The notes: generated by a model not told the origin, from the sequence alone. A stretch of DNA of 64,000 bases from Halicephalobus mephisto (GCA_009193035.1 SWDT01000406.1:1-64000); one strand, 5' to 3'. Numbered from the stretch's first letter, positions 1-11,845 are shown. Made by a program: numbers and translations.

Positions 1-872
1 TTCCACGGTCACAATATTCTGTTCCAGGTGTAGTGTGATGAAGAAGCTTTAGAGAGCGCATTATACATATATCATGCTGCCAATTGTAATATTCGACTTT
101 CGTGAGGAAATTTTCAGATTTATAGTCAATAAATTCCATCACAATTTTGCTCGTTTCGTGGTTGAGTTTTTTTTCTTTCGTGGAAATTTTCCCTTGCAGT
201 TTGGAGGAATAAGTCTCTTTGAAAGTATCATCACCGCTATATTCTGTAAGGAATTCCTGTAGTTCAGCGGAAAGTCGGATCAATTCCACTCTTACTTCTT
301 GTAGTAGAGGAATCTCATGCAAGCAGAGGACGAGATGGTGATCATCGAGAAGAGAAGCGGCTGCCTTCGTTTTTTCATCAAGTTTTGTGTAGAATAAATA
401 ATGCTTATAGAGCTCCCAATAAGACATTTTCTCTTCCTAAACAATAATTGATGAATAAAGCATTTTTAAACTATAAATAATACCTCCGAAAGGACATTCT
501 CCACTCGTCTTCGTTTAGAAACGACATCTAAAATATTAAGCATGATAATTTAAATATTTTTAAAATAAATGTGTACAAACATACGTCTAGCGGATATTGA
601 AGGCCGAACGATGTAGAAATTTTTACTCCATCCATCGGCGGGCGGGAGCAATTTTTTTATCGATTCATCAAACCTAAAAGTAATTTAAAAGTACTGATAA
701 GTTTATGAAAAATTCACAAAACCGCGATTTCTTCCTTTCCGTTCTCTTCCAAGTACACCAGCCCAGTTGCTCCAGGGAAATATTGGTTCAATACTGAAAA
801 GGAAAGCAACCCTTCGTGATCGACAGGAATCAAAAGAGTTTTACTACTCTCGCGATCGGTGATTCTGATCAT
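1..872 (-). CDS. TDP-43 N-terminal-domain-like protein (partial, 3' end outside window)
   Basis: Exons on the minus strand: 872-718, 673-585, 527-484 and 436 to beyond 1; all junctions are GT..AG and keep frame. The ATG at 872 lies four bases after a TTTCAG acceptor, suggesting trans-splicing. Residues 1-80 resemble the TDP-43 N-terminal oligomerisation domain: the start MIRITDRES, a central NQYFPGATGLVY (TDP-43 has TAQFPGACGLRY) and PPADGWSKNFYIV (APDAGWGNLVYVV). A basic SKRRRVE follows where TDP-43 has its nuclear localisation signal. From there TDP-43 has two RRMs, but here about 145 further residues to the window edge are a charged, probably helical stretch without RNP motifs. An RRM could still lie off-window. 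Family assignment is inferred from motif order. Confidence 0.6.
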
Positions 873-2448
873 TTTCTGAAAGGATAAGCATTTCATATAA
901 ATTAAATAAAAAGAAATCAAGTCAGAAATAATTATAAAATAACTATAATCGAGAAAAATGCAATTCTGTTAGAAAAAATTTTTTGGAAAAATTTGAAACA
1001 TAACGCCAAGAACAAAGATGCGCACCATTTTGAGTCCATATAAATAAAGTTGAAAAGAGATCTATTGCTCAGGGGAGATTTCTGCTGAGAAGATTACTAA
1101 TGTTTGTACTATTTAATTAAAGAGAAAATTTGAATAAAAATGGTAATTTTTGGGTTATGCAAATTCTGGCGTAGATGAGTGGAGTGTGCGTTAATGCAAA
1201 TTTGGTTTCATTTTGAGTGGTTTTATATAAATAATGGATAAAATGTATCAAAAAGAAGTGTTTTTTGAGGAGTAGAGTGAATGCGCCAAAGATGGTAGTT
1301 GTATACTACTTTCAATCTTTTCAAAAAATCAAGTTGAATTTTGGTCCCGGAACGAATGAAAATTTTTTTAAGATTGAAAAATTATAAAATTACAGAAAAT
1401 TGTAAAAATAATTAATTTTAAACATTGTTATTTATTTCGATTATTTTTTAAATTAAAAATAAAGTTATTTTTCTCAATTCCGCAGATACAACAGGAACAA
1501 TAATAAAATCACAACTAACATCTTCTTTTTCATCTACAGTAGGAAAGTTAATTTGTGCACAGGGAATTTCGCAAAAAACAGAGATATCAAAATTGTATGG
1601 TATATCAACGATACGTGAACATAAAAAATAAAATTATAATTGACATACAACTTTTTCGTCTACAGTAGGACTAATTGCTGTACAGTAACTTTCCCGTCGG
1701 GACCACATTTAGTGCAGCAGAAGACCGGTTCAGCATTTATATAACTAAGTTCTTTTTTCTCTTTTTTTTTTCTTTTTCTTTTTTCTTTTTTCTTTTTTCT
1801 TTTTCTTTTTCTATCCCTTTAGTTCGAGTATGGTGAAGGCTTGCCTTGTAGCCAGTACCTTGCTGTGGGTGCCGCCTGATCCCTGATTTGTCTTGACATA
1901 ACTAAGTTCAGTCACATCAGAAGACTCTCAACTACAGTTAGACACCGATTGATGCACAGAAGTTTTCGTTTCGAGACAATGTTTTTTGAATTAGTTACAG
2001 TTTGATGAAATAATTTTTTTAAATTAAAAATCAAAATTTTAATAACTTAAAAGCCTCTAAAATAATATTTAACAAAATCCTCATGGATAAAACTGTAAAA
2101 ACAAAAACAACTTTAGTTCATTATGTAATTCGAAATTTTTATTTTTGGAACTAAAAATCATCAAAATTAAAAAAATAATTATCTCTAGAAATTTCATAAA
2201 TAATTTAAAAATATTATTTTTTAAATAACCTGTAAAATTAAAATTATTTGCTAAGTTTGTATTTTGCAAATTGATTAATTAAAAATTTTTTTTCTGACGT
2301 CATTTTTACATTGAATTCCAATTTTTTTAGTTTCTTTAATTTCTCGAAATTTAAAGTGAATCTAAAAAGTCAGATAAAGGAAAAAAGAAAACACCCAAAA
2401 CGGAATTGATTTGTCAACCGATTTTTCTTTTTTTTTTAAATTATTCAA
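873..2448. other. Intergenic region, no gene seen
   Basis: AT-rich spacer between the divergently placed TDP-43-like gene (minus) and F-box-like gene (plus). It holds a pyrimidine-only CTTTTT microsatellite at about 1751-1814 and two short related blocks near 1505-1550 and 1630-1675, both with an ACAACTAAC or GACATACAAC start and CTACAGTAGGA. No reading frame with coding character was found. Confidence 0.5.
1751..1814 (+). repeat. CTTTTT polypyrimidine microsatellite
   Basis: Uninterrupted run of C and T made of CTTTTT or CTTTTTT units, seen directly. Probably a simple sequence repeat without coding role. Confidence 0.85.
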
Positions 2449-5350
2449 ATGCGAAAATTGAATTTTGATCTTTGGATTGAACTTTCTGGAGAAATTTGGA
2501 AAAATTCTGAAAACGAAAAAAATTTTAAAAGTTTTTTTCTAATAGGAAAAGAATCATTTTTTGGATTTAAAAATTTTTCAAAAATAATTATTGAATTAAA
2601 CGATTGGGAAGTTATTTTTGTAAGTTTTTTAAATTTTAATACTTTTAATTTTTGAATTTAGAATGATGGTTCCGGGATTACTGTAAACTGTGGATTCGTT
2701 CCAAAAACAACTTTTCCGATTTTGAAGGAGAAATTGATGGTTCTTTCCGTGAAAAATAAAATTTTTTCCGAAAACGAAGATTTCAGAAAAATTTTGGAAA
2801 AAAGTAACGGTAAGTCAATCGATATTTTTTGTAAGAAATTAATTTCAAAAAAAGTTATTTAAATAATTTAAAGCGAAAAAAGTTATTTTTAAAATTGTTT
2901 ATTTTTAAAGCAATTCAGTCATGTAAGAAAGTACTGTAAAATGAAAGGCTGATCACATGACGTTTTTTACTTAGACAAATTTATCAAAAGATTGTTTTTT
3001 AAAAGTAATTCATCAAGTTAAAATAGTTCTGCATCAATGGAACTTTAATTATCCAGGACTATTTCATATTGATAAACTTTTCAAAAATCATGTACATTTT
3101 TGAGCAATTCTTCAATATAAAAATACCCAAAAATTTTAATTTTATGAATTGTCGACAAATTCGAAAATGAAAAAATTAATTTAACAAGGAGGGCTGTTCG
3201 GCAGTTGTCCCCGGCGACGTTTGCTCCCTGTTTTTTTAATTTTCATTGATTTCGAAATTCTTTTTAGATTAATTTTTTCTTATTTAAATAAAATATTAAG
3301 TTAATTTGAATATTAAAAAAGTAACATAAAAAAGAAATAAATGAGATAAATTTTGTAAAATAGGAAGGAATAAATATCATACAGCCCCTCAGCGACGTTT
3401 GCTCCTTGTTTTTTTCTTTTTAATTCTCATTGATTTCGAAATTCTTTTTAGATTAATTTTTTCTTACTTAACTACGATGTTAAGTTAATTTGAATATTAA
3501 AAAATTAATATAAAAAAGAAATAAATGAGATAAACCTTGCGAAATAGAGAGCAAGTGTCGTACAGCCACGAAGAGCGAGGAAAAAACCGAAATGTGTGTT
3601 CCGCGCCCACGCAAAAAAGGAAAATCTGATCAAGAAAGGTCCCACAACGAAAAAGAAAAAGCGCGAAAGGAATATTTAAATTTTAGTTTTGAGTTGTTGT
3701 TGAGCTATCGATTATTACCAAGTTCTCGAAGCTTTATAGTTTGTAATCTTTGTACAGATAGTTCGCCATCTGGTTTCGACCAGCGCAACAGAAGATAAAA
3801 TCACTCGCTGTTTCCCTACCATTGACAAAATCATACTGATTAACTGCTCCAAAAATGATTTTTTCAACTCCGATCGGATTACGCATTTGTTTAGACCTCA
3901 AATTTGGATAACTAAACTTGATTAAAATCACAACATAAGAAAATTACAAACATAACGAGAAAAAGAAATTGTTTTTGGAAAATAAGTTTTTTTCTTCTTT
4001 GTTCGACAGAATGGTTGCAGTCCGCTGATCAGACATTTACCGTATTCTTTAAAATAATTTTAATTTTCGATTACTTCACCAAATATGAAGTGGTTCTGTA
4101 TCAGTGGAAATTTGACCATGTCATAATGATGAATTGATCAAAAATCAAACATCGTTTTTGAGCAACTCATCGACATTGGATAGTTAGTTATCTGAGAAAA
4201 CTAATCACGTAGGACGTTTATATACTGATAAATTCCCAAAAAATTTTTATTTTTGAGTTTTCTAAAGGTATGAGATCATCCTGTGTAAACAAGAATTAAA
4301 TTTTGTAGAATTATCTCATACGGTTAAATTTCTCAAAAATGATGTTTATTTTGGATAATTCAGCTTCATGAAGTGGTTTTGTGACAGTAATATTCAACTG
4401 CATCAGGCCGTCTCAAATTCATAAAACTCTAAAAATACGAATTTAAATTTTCAAATAACATCCAAAATTTCTATTTTAATCCTCAAAAATCAATTGTGTA
4501 AATCCTACTGTATTTTTTAGGGATTGAAAAATTTCTTCTAAACGAACCTTTCACTTACCGTAACCGTCAACTGTTACCCAGTATTCTGAAGATCATATGC
4601 AATTCCAAAAACTATCAGGAATTGGAGATAAACGTCTTCAATTACAAAAAAATCTCCCACAATCTTCCGAAAAAAATCATCGAAAAATTAAAAATAACTT
4701 CTGTGGGATCCTGTATACTCTATGTGAGGAATTTCATCGAAGATACTAACTTACTAACTTTTTAAAACGATTAATTTCAGAAAAATTTGCAGAGTATAAT
4801 CAATATCCGGCCGATCCGAGCCCGGACTCTGGATTTGTCTCTGGATGAAGAGATTTTTGTTTCTACAAACATTAAATTTTCCAATTTAGAATTTGTAGAA
4901 AATTTAATAATTAGGAAAAACAATTTTTCGAAAGAATTCTCTGGTTGGGAATTTGTGACTTTTGCTGAATTTTTTCCAAATTTAAAATTCCTCGAACTTC
5001 ATCTTGGAAAAATTACGCAATCGGTTAAATCTCCGTTATTTTTGGAATTGATGCCTCAGGTTCAGAATCTTCAAGTTAAAAAAGTTTCTTCAAAATTTCT
5101 CCCAACATCAGACAAATTCCCGATTACTGTATTTTTCACTGATGTTATTGAAACTTTTTTCGAAGACGAATTGACCTTTAAGGATCACATTTCTCACATC
5201 AGACAATCGTGCCAGGACTACTACTTTGAAATTTTAACTCTCGACGGAATCTCGGTCGCGAATTTCAAAAAGTCGATAAATTTGACTTCGAGGAAAATTT
5301 TAAATTACGAATTTAAATTTGTAAATCTTTACTCCCAAAACGAAAACTAA
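2449..5350 (+). CDS. F-box-like nematode protein
   Basis: Exons 2449-2619, 2662-2809, 4521-4723 and 4781-5350 join in frame to give about 363 residues. The N-terminal MRKLNFDLWIELSGEIW followed by FKSFFLIGKESFFGF fits a divergent F-box (LPxEL...I, then a conserved L-x-K-x-F helix), which would bind Skp1. The rest is leucine/phenylalanine-rich with alternating FxNLxFL-type segments (for example FAEFFPNLKFLELHLGK near residue 240), like the F-box-associated or LRR-like C-termini of the large nematode F-box families. The third intron is 1.7 kb and contains duplicated DNA. Pieces of exons 3 and 4 recur as decayed copies at the 3' side of each downstream CAP gene. Substrate unknown; the F-box call is moderate. 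Confidence 0.5.
3209..3551 (+). repeat. Direct duplication inside intron 3 of the F-box-like gene
   Basis: Two copies of roughly 160 bp, 3209-3366 and 3385-3551. Both start with CGACGTTTGCTCC and continue through TTGATTTCGAAATTC and AGAAATAAATGAGATAAA with few differences. The beginning of a third copy (GTCGTACAGCCACG) follows at 3554. Seen directly; no coding potential. Confidence 0.8.
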
Positions 5351-5670
5351 AAATAACCTTTGACGTTCTTTATTGAAAATTCAGTAATAACATCACTTTT
5401 CCCATTTCAAACAGATGGATGAAAAGTCCAATTATGCAAGTTTAAATAGGGGATAAACTTGGCATTTAAAAATATATTTCATCAGTCTGTAAAAATAATT
5501 TTGTTTGTATTGTCGAATAAAAAAATAAAAACTAAAAAAACACGGGGATTATAGTTCCTCCAAGACACATTGATTCTCGCTTTGAATTTTGTTAGGAAGT
5601 TTTAAAAGGACAGATTTTCATTGGAATAGGGAATTCATTTTTTAAAATAACAAGGAGTGGGGGTAGGCGA
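5351..5670. other. Convergent 3' spacer with unit-conserved block
   Basis: Spacer between the F-box-like gene (plus) and first CAP gene (minus). The stretch near 5541-5592 (GGGGATTATAGTTCCTCC then CACATTGATTCTCGC) is repeated at 10041-10090, 13291-13340 and 18575-18615, always just 3' of a CAP gene, so it belongs to the duplicated unit, probably as CAP 3'UTR. Confidence 0.6.
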
Positions 5671-7841
5671 TTATGCACCTCGGATGCAGAGTCCATCGGT
5701 GGTTGAACAAGTATCGGAAGGTTGAACTGTGCACTCCCCATCTGATGTACATGGTTTCCCAGGAGGATAGACGATGTTGTTCAAGTAATTGCCTGTAGGG
5801 TTGTATTCACAGACAATATTGTAATTTCCTTCACACTCCTTGATACCACATCCGACTTCGTAGGTCTTGGCCCAGCACACTTGAGTGTAGTGTCCGGAGG
5901 TGATATCATCTTCGGTGAAGATATTAGTGTCCAAATCTATCATGCCGTATTCTTCGAGTTCGGAGTAGAATAAATCAACAGCTCGGACAAGGGCAGCAGC
6001 TATATCTCCAGAAGCCGTCATGACAGCTATGTTCTCTCCCCAGCCGTTTCTTGCTTCACGATCAGAGTGAGTCAAATGAGGACAAGTGTCAGCATAAGCT
6101 TGGGCAACAGCTTCAATTTCACAACTGTAACTCAGCTTGTACATGTTTCCACCCATGGGGGCAGTTCTGGTTCCATCAGGTCCAGCCACTTCATTACCTT
6201 GGATAACTAGAGATCTGTAGTAATTATGTCTATCGAGTACCTGCGTTCTAGCATCATCGGTCATAGAAGAGCCCTCACACATTGCTTGTGGAGGGGTTGC
6301 AGATGGACCATAACACCATCCACCCGAACACGTCGAGTCTTCGACAATAGTACAGTCTGCTGCACTTGTGCATCCATCTCCGACTTGATATGCTTGTCCG
6401 GAAGTCGTACCGCTAAAATTCCATGTTTAAAAGAATGTCAAACAAGAGATAAGTATATTGTTGAAATCATTTTTTAACATTTAAGAAAGAATCAATAAAT
6501 GTAAAAACCTCTAATGTTCGGCACACGAGCTTTCACAAAGATATAAAAAGCTACGACAGTTTCCACAGAATTGCAGAAATACGAAAAAATCATAATCATT
6601 TAACAATGGTGCAATTCAGAAACTCTCAGCGAAAATTATATTTCTGTATTCCAAAAATACTTCGTAGTTACTTTGAGCATCAAGCTTATCTATGAAGTCT
6701 GATAATTTAGCTAAAAACTTATAAAGTGGAGAATACTCCGTATTACTCATTGGAACCCTTGGGGACGAGGGGCTAGAGTTCTTGACGTTATGAGTAAAAC
6801 TTACGCTTCTCGATAGTGACACACAGTTGTGATGGTTGTCGGACTCAAAAGACATGGTACTGATGCACATCCGACCTGATAGGTTCCAGCAGAAGCCACG
6901 TCGTTCCAGTTCTCTATTTCGCCATTTACTGTAGCATCCGATCCAATTCCTGTCTGGACTATTGCTTGAAGGACAGATTTACTAAATGCTTGGATTAGGG
7001 TGTCTGTCACTGGTTCTCCTGATGTGGAGGTCTGGGTGATGAATTCACCGAGTCCTCCAAAAACGTTGTCGGGGGAGGGAGATAACATACACTGAGATGC
7101 CCAGTCTGCTGCAGAGTCCTCGAGTTCACAGTTGTATTCCTAGAAAAACCAGGAATCAACGGAGAATCAGAATCACTGGGAAAATCTCTAAGGAATACGG
7201 TAGTCTATCAAATCTCCCAAAAACAGAAAACATTATCTTCAAACCTCTTGGGATATTCTAGAAATTGGAAATAAAACTTGTTTCGAAATGGATTTTCGGA
7301 ATTACAAGTTTAGGAAGTTTTTATTGAATTTTAAAGATTTTTTGAGGTTTTCGAAAAACTCAATAAGCTTTTGAAAGATATTAAAATATTTTATGATTCT
7401 TAGGTATTAGAGCTGTCCATTGTATCAAGAAGCTTCCACGAGATATTCTACTACTTACAGGATTTGCAATCAATTTTAAAAACTCTAATGGAAATCCAAT
7501 TCTGCAAACTCAGTAAATTTAGACTACACTCTTTTAAAATTATCAGAATTTGAAACTTTTTTAGATTTATCCTATAGATCCCCAAGAACAACTGAAGATT
7601 CAGCTCTACAGTACTGCATGAAGGAACATACGATTTTATAGTAGTTCAAGGGTGTCGGGAGAGTTCCACATTTGTTGGGAGCATCTCCAGTGAAAACCAA
7701 TTCCCTGTACTGTTTATGGAGTTCGTACGCAACTTGACGATAGTAATCAGTGACTTTGGCATTGGTACACCCATAGAGTTGTCCAGAAGCTGGTCTGACA
7801 AGGACCAAACTGAACAACACTCCAACCAAGCTCTGAAACAT
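5671..7841 (-). CDS. Two-domain CAP (VAL/ASP-type) secreted protein, copy A
   Basis: Exons 7841-7632, 7139-6805 and 6412-5671, about 428 residues. Residues 1-21 form a signal peptide (MFQSLVGVLFSLVLVRPASG). Domain 1 (about 22-180) has the CAP disulphide framework, but its CAP1 motif reads ENWNDVASAGTYQVGC, lacking the His, Gln and Trp of the usual GHYTQxxW. A Cys-rich linker (CTSAADC...CSGGWCYGP) joins it to domain 2, which is canonical: RHNYYRS, NGWGENIA, GHYTQVCWAKTYEVGCG and IVCEYNPTGNY supply the His/Glu/His tetrad and CAP2 motif. A Cys-rich tail (PCTSDGEC...LCIRGA) ends the protein. The plan matches nematode double-CAP ASP proteins. Secretion is well supported; the exact role is unknown. 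Confidence 0.9.
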
Positions 7842-7900
7842 TTGTCTCCGCTGGTTTCCAGAGCAAGTAAAATGATTAACTAAAAAAATCAAAAATTTGG

Positions 7901-7909
7901 CCTTTAATA
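7901..7909 (-). promoter_or_regulatory. Conserved TATA-like element of CAP copy A
   Basis: TATTAAAGG on the minus strand, 60 nt before the start codon, inside a block (CCAAATTTTTGATTTTTTTAG) shared by all four CAP genes at nearly the same distance. Core-promoter role is inferred. Confidence 0.5.
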
Positions 7910-8239
7910 GGGCAGTGATTAATCCGAATCCAGGGATTAGATAACTGAATCAGGATAACGAAGAATGGGAGTGTTTAGAAAGCTGCTACGGAAACCATGT
8001 TTAAACGTAAGAGAAAAAATCACCAAACAAGTGCAAGCGTTCATTTACGGAAAAACTGCATTAGATTTCAATTTCAAAATTGAACTTTGTGTGCAACTGT
8101 TCATTTTGTAAATTTAATCAGATGATCAAGGTTGCCTAGAATAGAATCTGTGTGTTGAAAAATCAACAATGATTTTTGCTGTATTTCAGTAGAAGCTTTT
8201 AAAATTTGTGGGAGATGCAAAAGCATTTGACAGCTTTAC

Positions 8240-8600
8240 CAAAGCTATTGGAATCTTTCAGGACTTTGGATTTTTTAAGAATTTAGTGGGAAATTCTGGA
8301 ATCTTACACATGTCTCTGAAAACCTTCAAAATCCTCCAGAATCTTAAGGAAATTTATAAAACTTCTAAAATTTTGATTTCAAAAGTTCGGAAAGTTTAAA
8401 AAGGTTTTCAGAAACGTCAGAAATCTAAGATTTTCAATGGTTTCGGGACTTTATATAAAATTCTGAAATACTCTAGAATCTTTGATTAAAGTATAAAAAG
8501 CTCTAAGACCTTGCATAAAATTCTAGAAGGATTCTTAAGTTTACATTAGATCCTTGACAGCTCTAGAAACTATTATGAGGATTTCGGATAACTGATACTT
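8240..8600. repeat. Degenerate TTCTAGAA/TTCNGAA repeat tract
   Basis: Short, imperfect units such as AAATTCTGGAATCTT, AATTCTGAAATACTCTAGAATC and AAATTCTAGAAGGATTC follow each other with a loose spacing of about 30-40 nt. Similar tracts occur near 12590-12930, 15340-15570, 16320-16480, 24410-24600, 60880-61262 and 63415-63720. Confidence 0.55.
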
Positions 8601-8703
8601 GAAGATTCGGTTCATCTGCTACCATGGGAAGCGGATCCTTCAATGCTCATCTGTATTCCTAATCATTAACGTTTTTTCTACACATCTTTAATTGGATCTG
8701 GAA

Positions 8704-8931
8704 TTAATTATATTTCTCTTTACATGTTCTCATCTCCCAATTCCTGTTGATTTCACATGGAAGGTCTTGATTGACCTTACAGTCAACTTTTGAGATCATT
8801 TTCCTCTTGTTGATTCTTCTTGAAGTTTCAAGAGGAAATTTTAGAGAATGGTAATCACTTCCAATATTGAGTCTGTTAATGATTTCAATATTACAGATTA
8901 ATAGTCCATCAAAAGATAATTCAAAATTCAT
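8704..8931 (-). mobile_element. LINE (RTE-type) endonuclease remnant
   Basis: The minus-strand frame contains INRLNIGSDYHSLKF followed by SRRINKRKM. This resembles the end of the apurinic-type endonuclease domain of RTE-like LINEs, which typically have INRFNTGSDHRLV then a basic stretch; the catalytic His appears displaced. Upstream sequence to about 9060 reads through in the same frame with one stop. No reverse transcriptase follows, so only a decayed piece remains. Assignment rests on this single motif. Confidence 0.4.
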
Positions 8932-9140
8932 CTCGTGTTGTATTCTTTCGATGTTTGTTGTCTAATAAGTATATATTTGTCTTCGGTCTTTTGAGCACGG
9001 TGTTTGTAACATAAATTCAGTTTCTTTCTGAAAATTCACCAAAAGTTCTATTTCCATCCATATATCTGGGCGCTATTGTCATCACATCCCTTCAAGTTTC
9101 TACATATTCTACTGGCTTACAAAAATCGTTTTCTGTTTAG

Positions 9141-9412
9141 ATAAGTGGACAGTCTCGTTGGCTGAGTCGTTGCATAAAGCGGTTTTCGGTATGTGTGATT
9201 TGGAAACCCTGGGATGCCTATTCTCTGCTGAGCCAGATGTAAAAAGGGAAATCCTAGTAGTTTGGTCCAATTGGGGACTCTATCACTTTTTCCACAATGA
9301 AAATCCAGTTCGTAGGAGTTTGAATTGTTATGTTAAATTAACAAATTTCAAGCCGCTTTACGGCATCAAGGAAGCAGGACCAGAAGGTTATGACAAATTA
9401 ATTAAAGAATAA
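9141..9412 (+). CDS. Exon-like open frame, unknown protein
   Basis: After a TTCTGTTTAG acceptor at 9140, 90 codons stay open from KWTVSLAESLHKAVFG to GPEGYDKLIKE and stop, with AATAAA overlapping the stop. Its composition is more protein-like than its surroundings. No convincing upstream exon or start was found, and I do not recognise the family. It may be the last exon of a decayed gene. Confidence 0.3.
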
Positions 9413-9842
9413 AATATCCTGTATTTTTATAGTTTCTAAATTTAAGAAAATTGTCGATATTTGCTTTAAAGGTTAATAACAACGTACTTCACTGATTAAA
9501 TTTTAGTTCTACATTAGTCATTTTTCGTCTAAAAATTTGATATTTCATAATATTACTTGATAGAAAAAGTAAAACTAATTCTTTAAAATAGAAGAAATCA
9601 AGCACTCTTCTGAAAGTACAATAAAATCGAGAGGATTCTTGTCCGACTATTGTCAGCCCGTCTCAGAGGGCCTTACAAGAATACTAATAAGCTGAACTTA
9701 AACTACAATACCAACTGATTCTAGAGCTCGCTATTGTGATCTTCCATTGCATCATTCGTCCATCGAATGATTGGGAGACTCTTTAGACAATCATGTAGAT
9801 CTTTGAACAGATTAAACTCAGTGAGAAATTTTAGGAAAGAAA

Positions 9843-10030
9843 GACTAACTTTTTAAAATGATTAATTTCAGAAACAATTGCAAAACATAATCGATATCCG
9901 GCTGTTTTCAGTCTGAAGCCTGAATAAAGATGTTGTTTGCACAAATATCGAATTTTGAAATTTAGAATTTTAGAGAAATTAATGATGAGAAAAAGAGTTT
10001 TATCTGTATTGCCAAATATGGGAGAATAAA
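9843..10030 (+). pseudogene. F-box-like gene relic (unit 2)
   Basis: Begins with an intron end (CTTTTTAAAATGATTAATTTCAG) almost identical to the end of the last intron of the 2449-5350 gene, then follows its last exon (ATAATCGATATCCGGC, AAATTTAGAATTTTAGAGAAATTAAT) with frame breaks and a large internal deletion. It sits directly 3' of CAP copy B. Non-functional. Confidence 0.75.
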
Positions 10031-10117
10031 TACTTCAAAATATGGGGATTATTATAGTTCCTCCAAGGCACATTGATTCTCGTTCTGCATTTTATCAAGA
10101 GGTTATTATCAGAGGGT

Positions 10118-11775
10118 TCAGTTCGGAGTGTAGCACCATCCGCCAGAGCAAGTGGATCCTGCAACAACAGTACAGTCCGCCGCACTTGTGCATCCATCTC
10201 CGACTTGGTATATCTGTCCAGAAGTCGTACCGCTGAAATTCCATTTTTAACGAAAAGTAGAATACTATACAGATATACTGTTGGAATATAATCAAACTAT
10301 TGAAAATGGTTACAATACATCTCAATCTACTACAGACATTTCTGAATTAAGTAAATGATATCGCTTAAGGAACCTGATGCAAAATCAAAACTCGTCTGTC
10401 AAAATAATTTCTAAAGGTTTAAGTCATTTCCTAATATTTAAAAACCAATAAATGCCTTTAGAAGCTTCTGGGATCTTGCAGTATCCACTACAAATTCACA
10501 GACTTTTAGAGATACACAATTATCAATGAATAGTTATTAAACAACGGTAATAGCCAATTAGAGACTGTCAAATCAAAAATTATGGATTTCTATATTTTCA
10601 AAGAGTTCTATAATGATATTATTTTTCAAATTATTTCTAGATTTGATAATTTTTCTAAGTGATGGTATAAATATTTCTGCATACTACCCTTTAGGAACCT
10701 TGGAAGATTAAGACATCAAATTTCTAACATTAAAAGTGAAACTTACGCCTTGCGGTAGTGACACACAGTCATGACTGCCTTCTTATCGGTTTTGCACGGT
10801 ATTGAAGCACATCCGATCTGGTAGGCCCCACAAGCAACCACGTCGTTCCAGTTCCCAATTTGGCTTGTTACTGTAGCATTTGGTCCAGCTCCTGTCGCAA
10901 TGATTGCTTGAAGAACCGACTCACTGAATACCTGGATGAAGGTGTCTGTCACGGGTATCTCTGAGGTGTAGGTTTTGCTGACTAGTTCACCTATATCGGG
11001 GTTGGAGCTCTCGGGAGAGGGGGAGGCGTTACACTGAGATGCTCGGTTTATCGCAGATTGCTCAAGATCACAGTTGTATTTCTGAAACATCCTGGATCAA
11101 TAGGGGATTAAAATCACTGAAGAATCTATGGAAAATACGATAGCCTATCAAAACTCAAGAAGTATTTTCAATACCCTAAAGGTAAAGTTCGAAAAGAAGA
11201 TCTGATTATATTGTTTTTATTTTTAAAATGATCTTGTCCTTTTGGTGAACATGAGCAAAAAATAGAACTTGAATGTGTTTAGCAAAAAGTGACAAGTTTA
11301 TTTTTGAACGTCCAATTAACGTGTGTCAGTGATTATTCAGCAAGGTGTTTTGGGATTATCATTCCTTAGATATCTATTACTAACTACACATATAAAGCTC
11401 TTAATTCTCGAAAGCTAATAGGTTATATATCTGAGACAATTCTAATTCTGGAAATGAACTATTCTTTGTTGAAATTATTATTTTATAGACTTCAAAATTT
11501 ATCCTATAGATTCTCGAATATGGTTATGCGAATCGAGCTCTAGAGTAATGTATCGAGAAACTTACAATTTGGTAATAATTGGATGGTTTCGGAAGACCTC
11601 CACATTTGTTGGGAGCATTGCCGTTGAAAATCAGTTCTCTGTACTGTCTATGGTACTCGTAAGCAAGATGACGAAAGTAGTCAGTTATTGCTGTACTGGT
11701 ACATCCATAGAGTTGGCCGGAGACTGATCCGACAAGGACGAAACACAACAGTACTCCAACCAAGCTCTGAAACAT
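10118..11775 (-). CDS. Single-domain CAP secreted protein, copy B
   Basis: Exons 11775-11566, 11081-10747 and 10232-10118, about 219 residues; exon 1 and 2 lengths (210 and 335 nt) equal those of copy A. A signal peptide (MFQSLVGVLLCFVLVGSVSG) precedes one CAP domain equivalent to domain 1 of the two-domain proteins, with the same degenerate CAP1 motif (GNWNDVVACGAYQIGC). The protein ends after the Cys-rich linker (CTSAADCTVV...CSGGWCYTPN) with a TGA, exactly where the two-domain paralogues continue into the canonical domain. It is therefore a secreted protein made only of the degenerate CAP domain. Function unknown. Confidence 0.88.
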
Positions 11776-11836
11776 TTATCCCCGCCGATTTTCAGAGCAA
11801 ATAAACTGATTAACTAAAAAAAAATAAAAAATTTGG

Positions 11837-11845
11837 CCTTTAATA
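11837..11845 (-). promoter_or_regulatory. Conserved TATA-like element of CAP copy B
   Basis: TATTAAAGG, 62 nt before the ATG at 11775, within the same conserved block as in copies A, C and D. Confidence 0.5.

Larger units (their letters stand above)
7842..9842. other. Spacer upstream of CAP copy A
   Basis: Contains the conserved CAP promoter block (to about 7955), a degenerate run of TTCTAGAA/TTCAGAA-type repeats at 8240-8600, a LINE endonuclease remnant (8704-8931) and an exon-like frame (9141-9412). The remainder shows nothing recognisable. Confidence 0.5.

Noticed and set aside
3592..3798. Basic short frame starting MCVPRPRKKGK inside F-box intron 3
   Set aside because: It lies in a repeat-rich intron, overlaps the duplicated block edge and has no matching splice phase to neighbouring exons.
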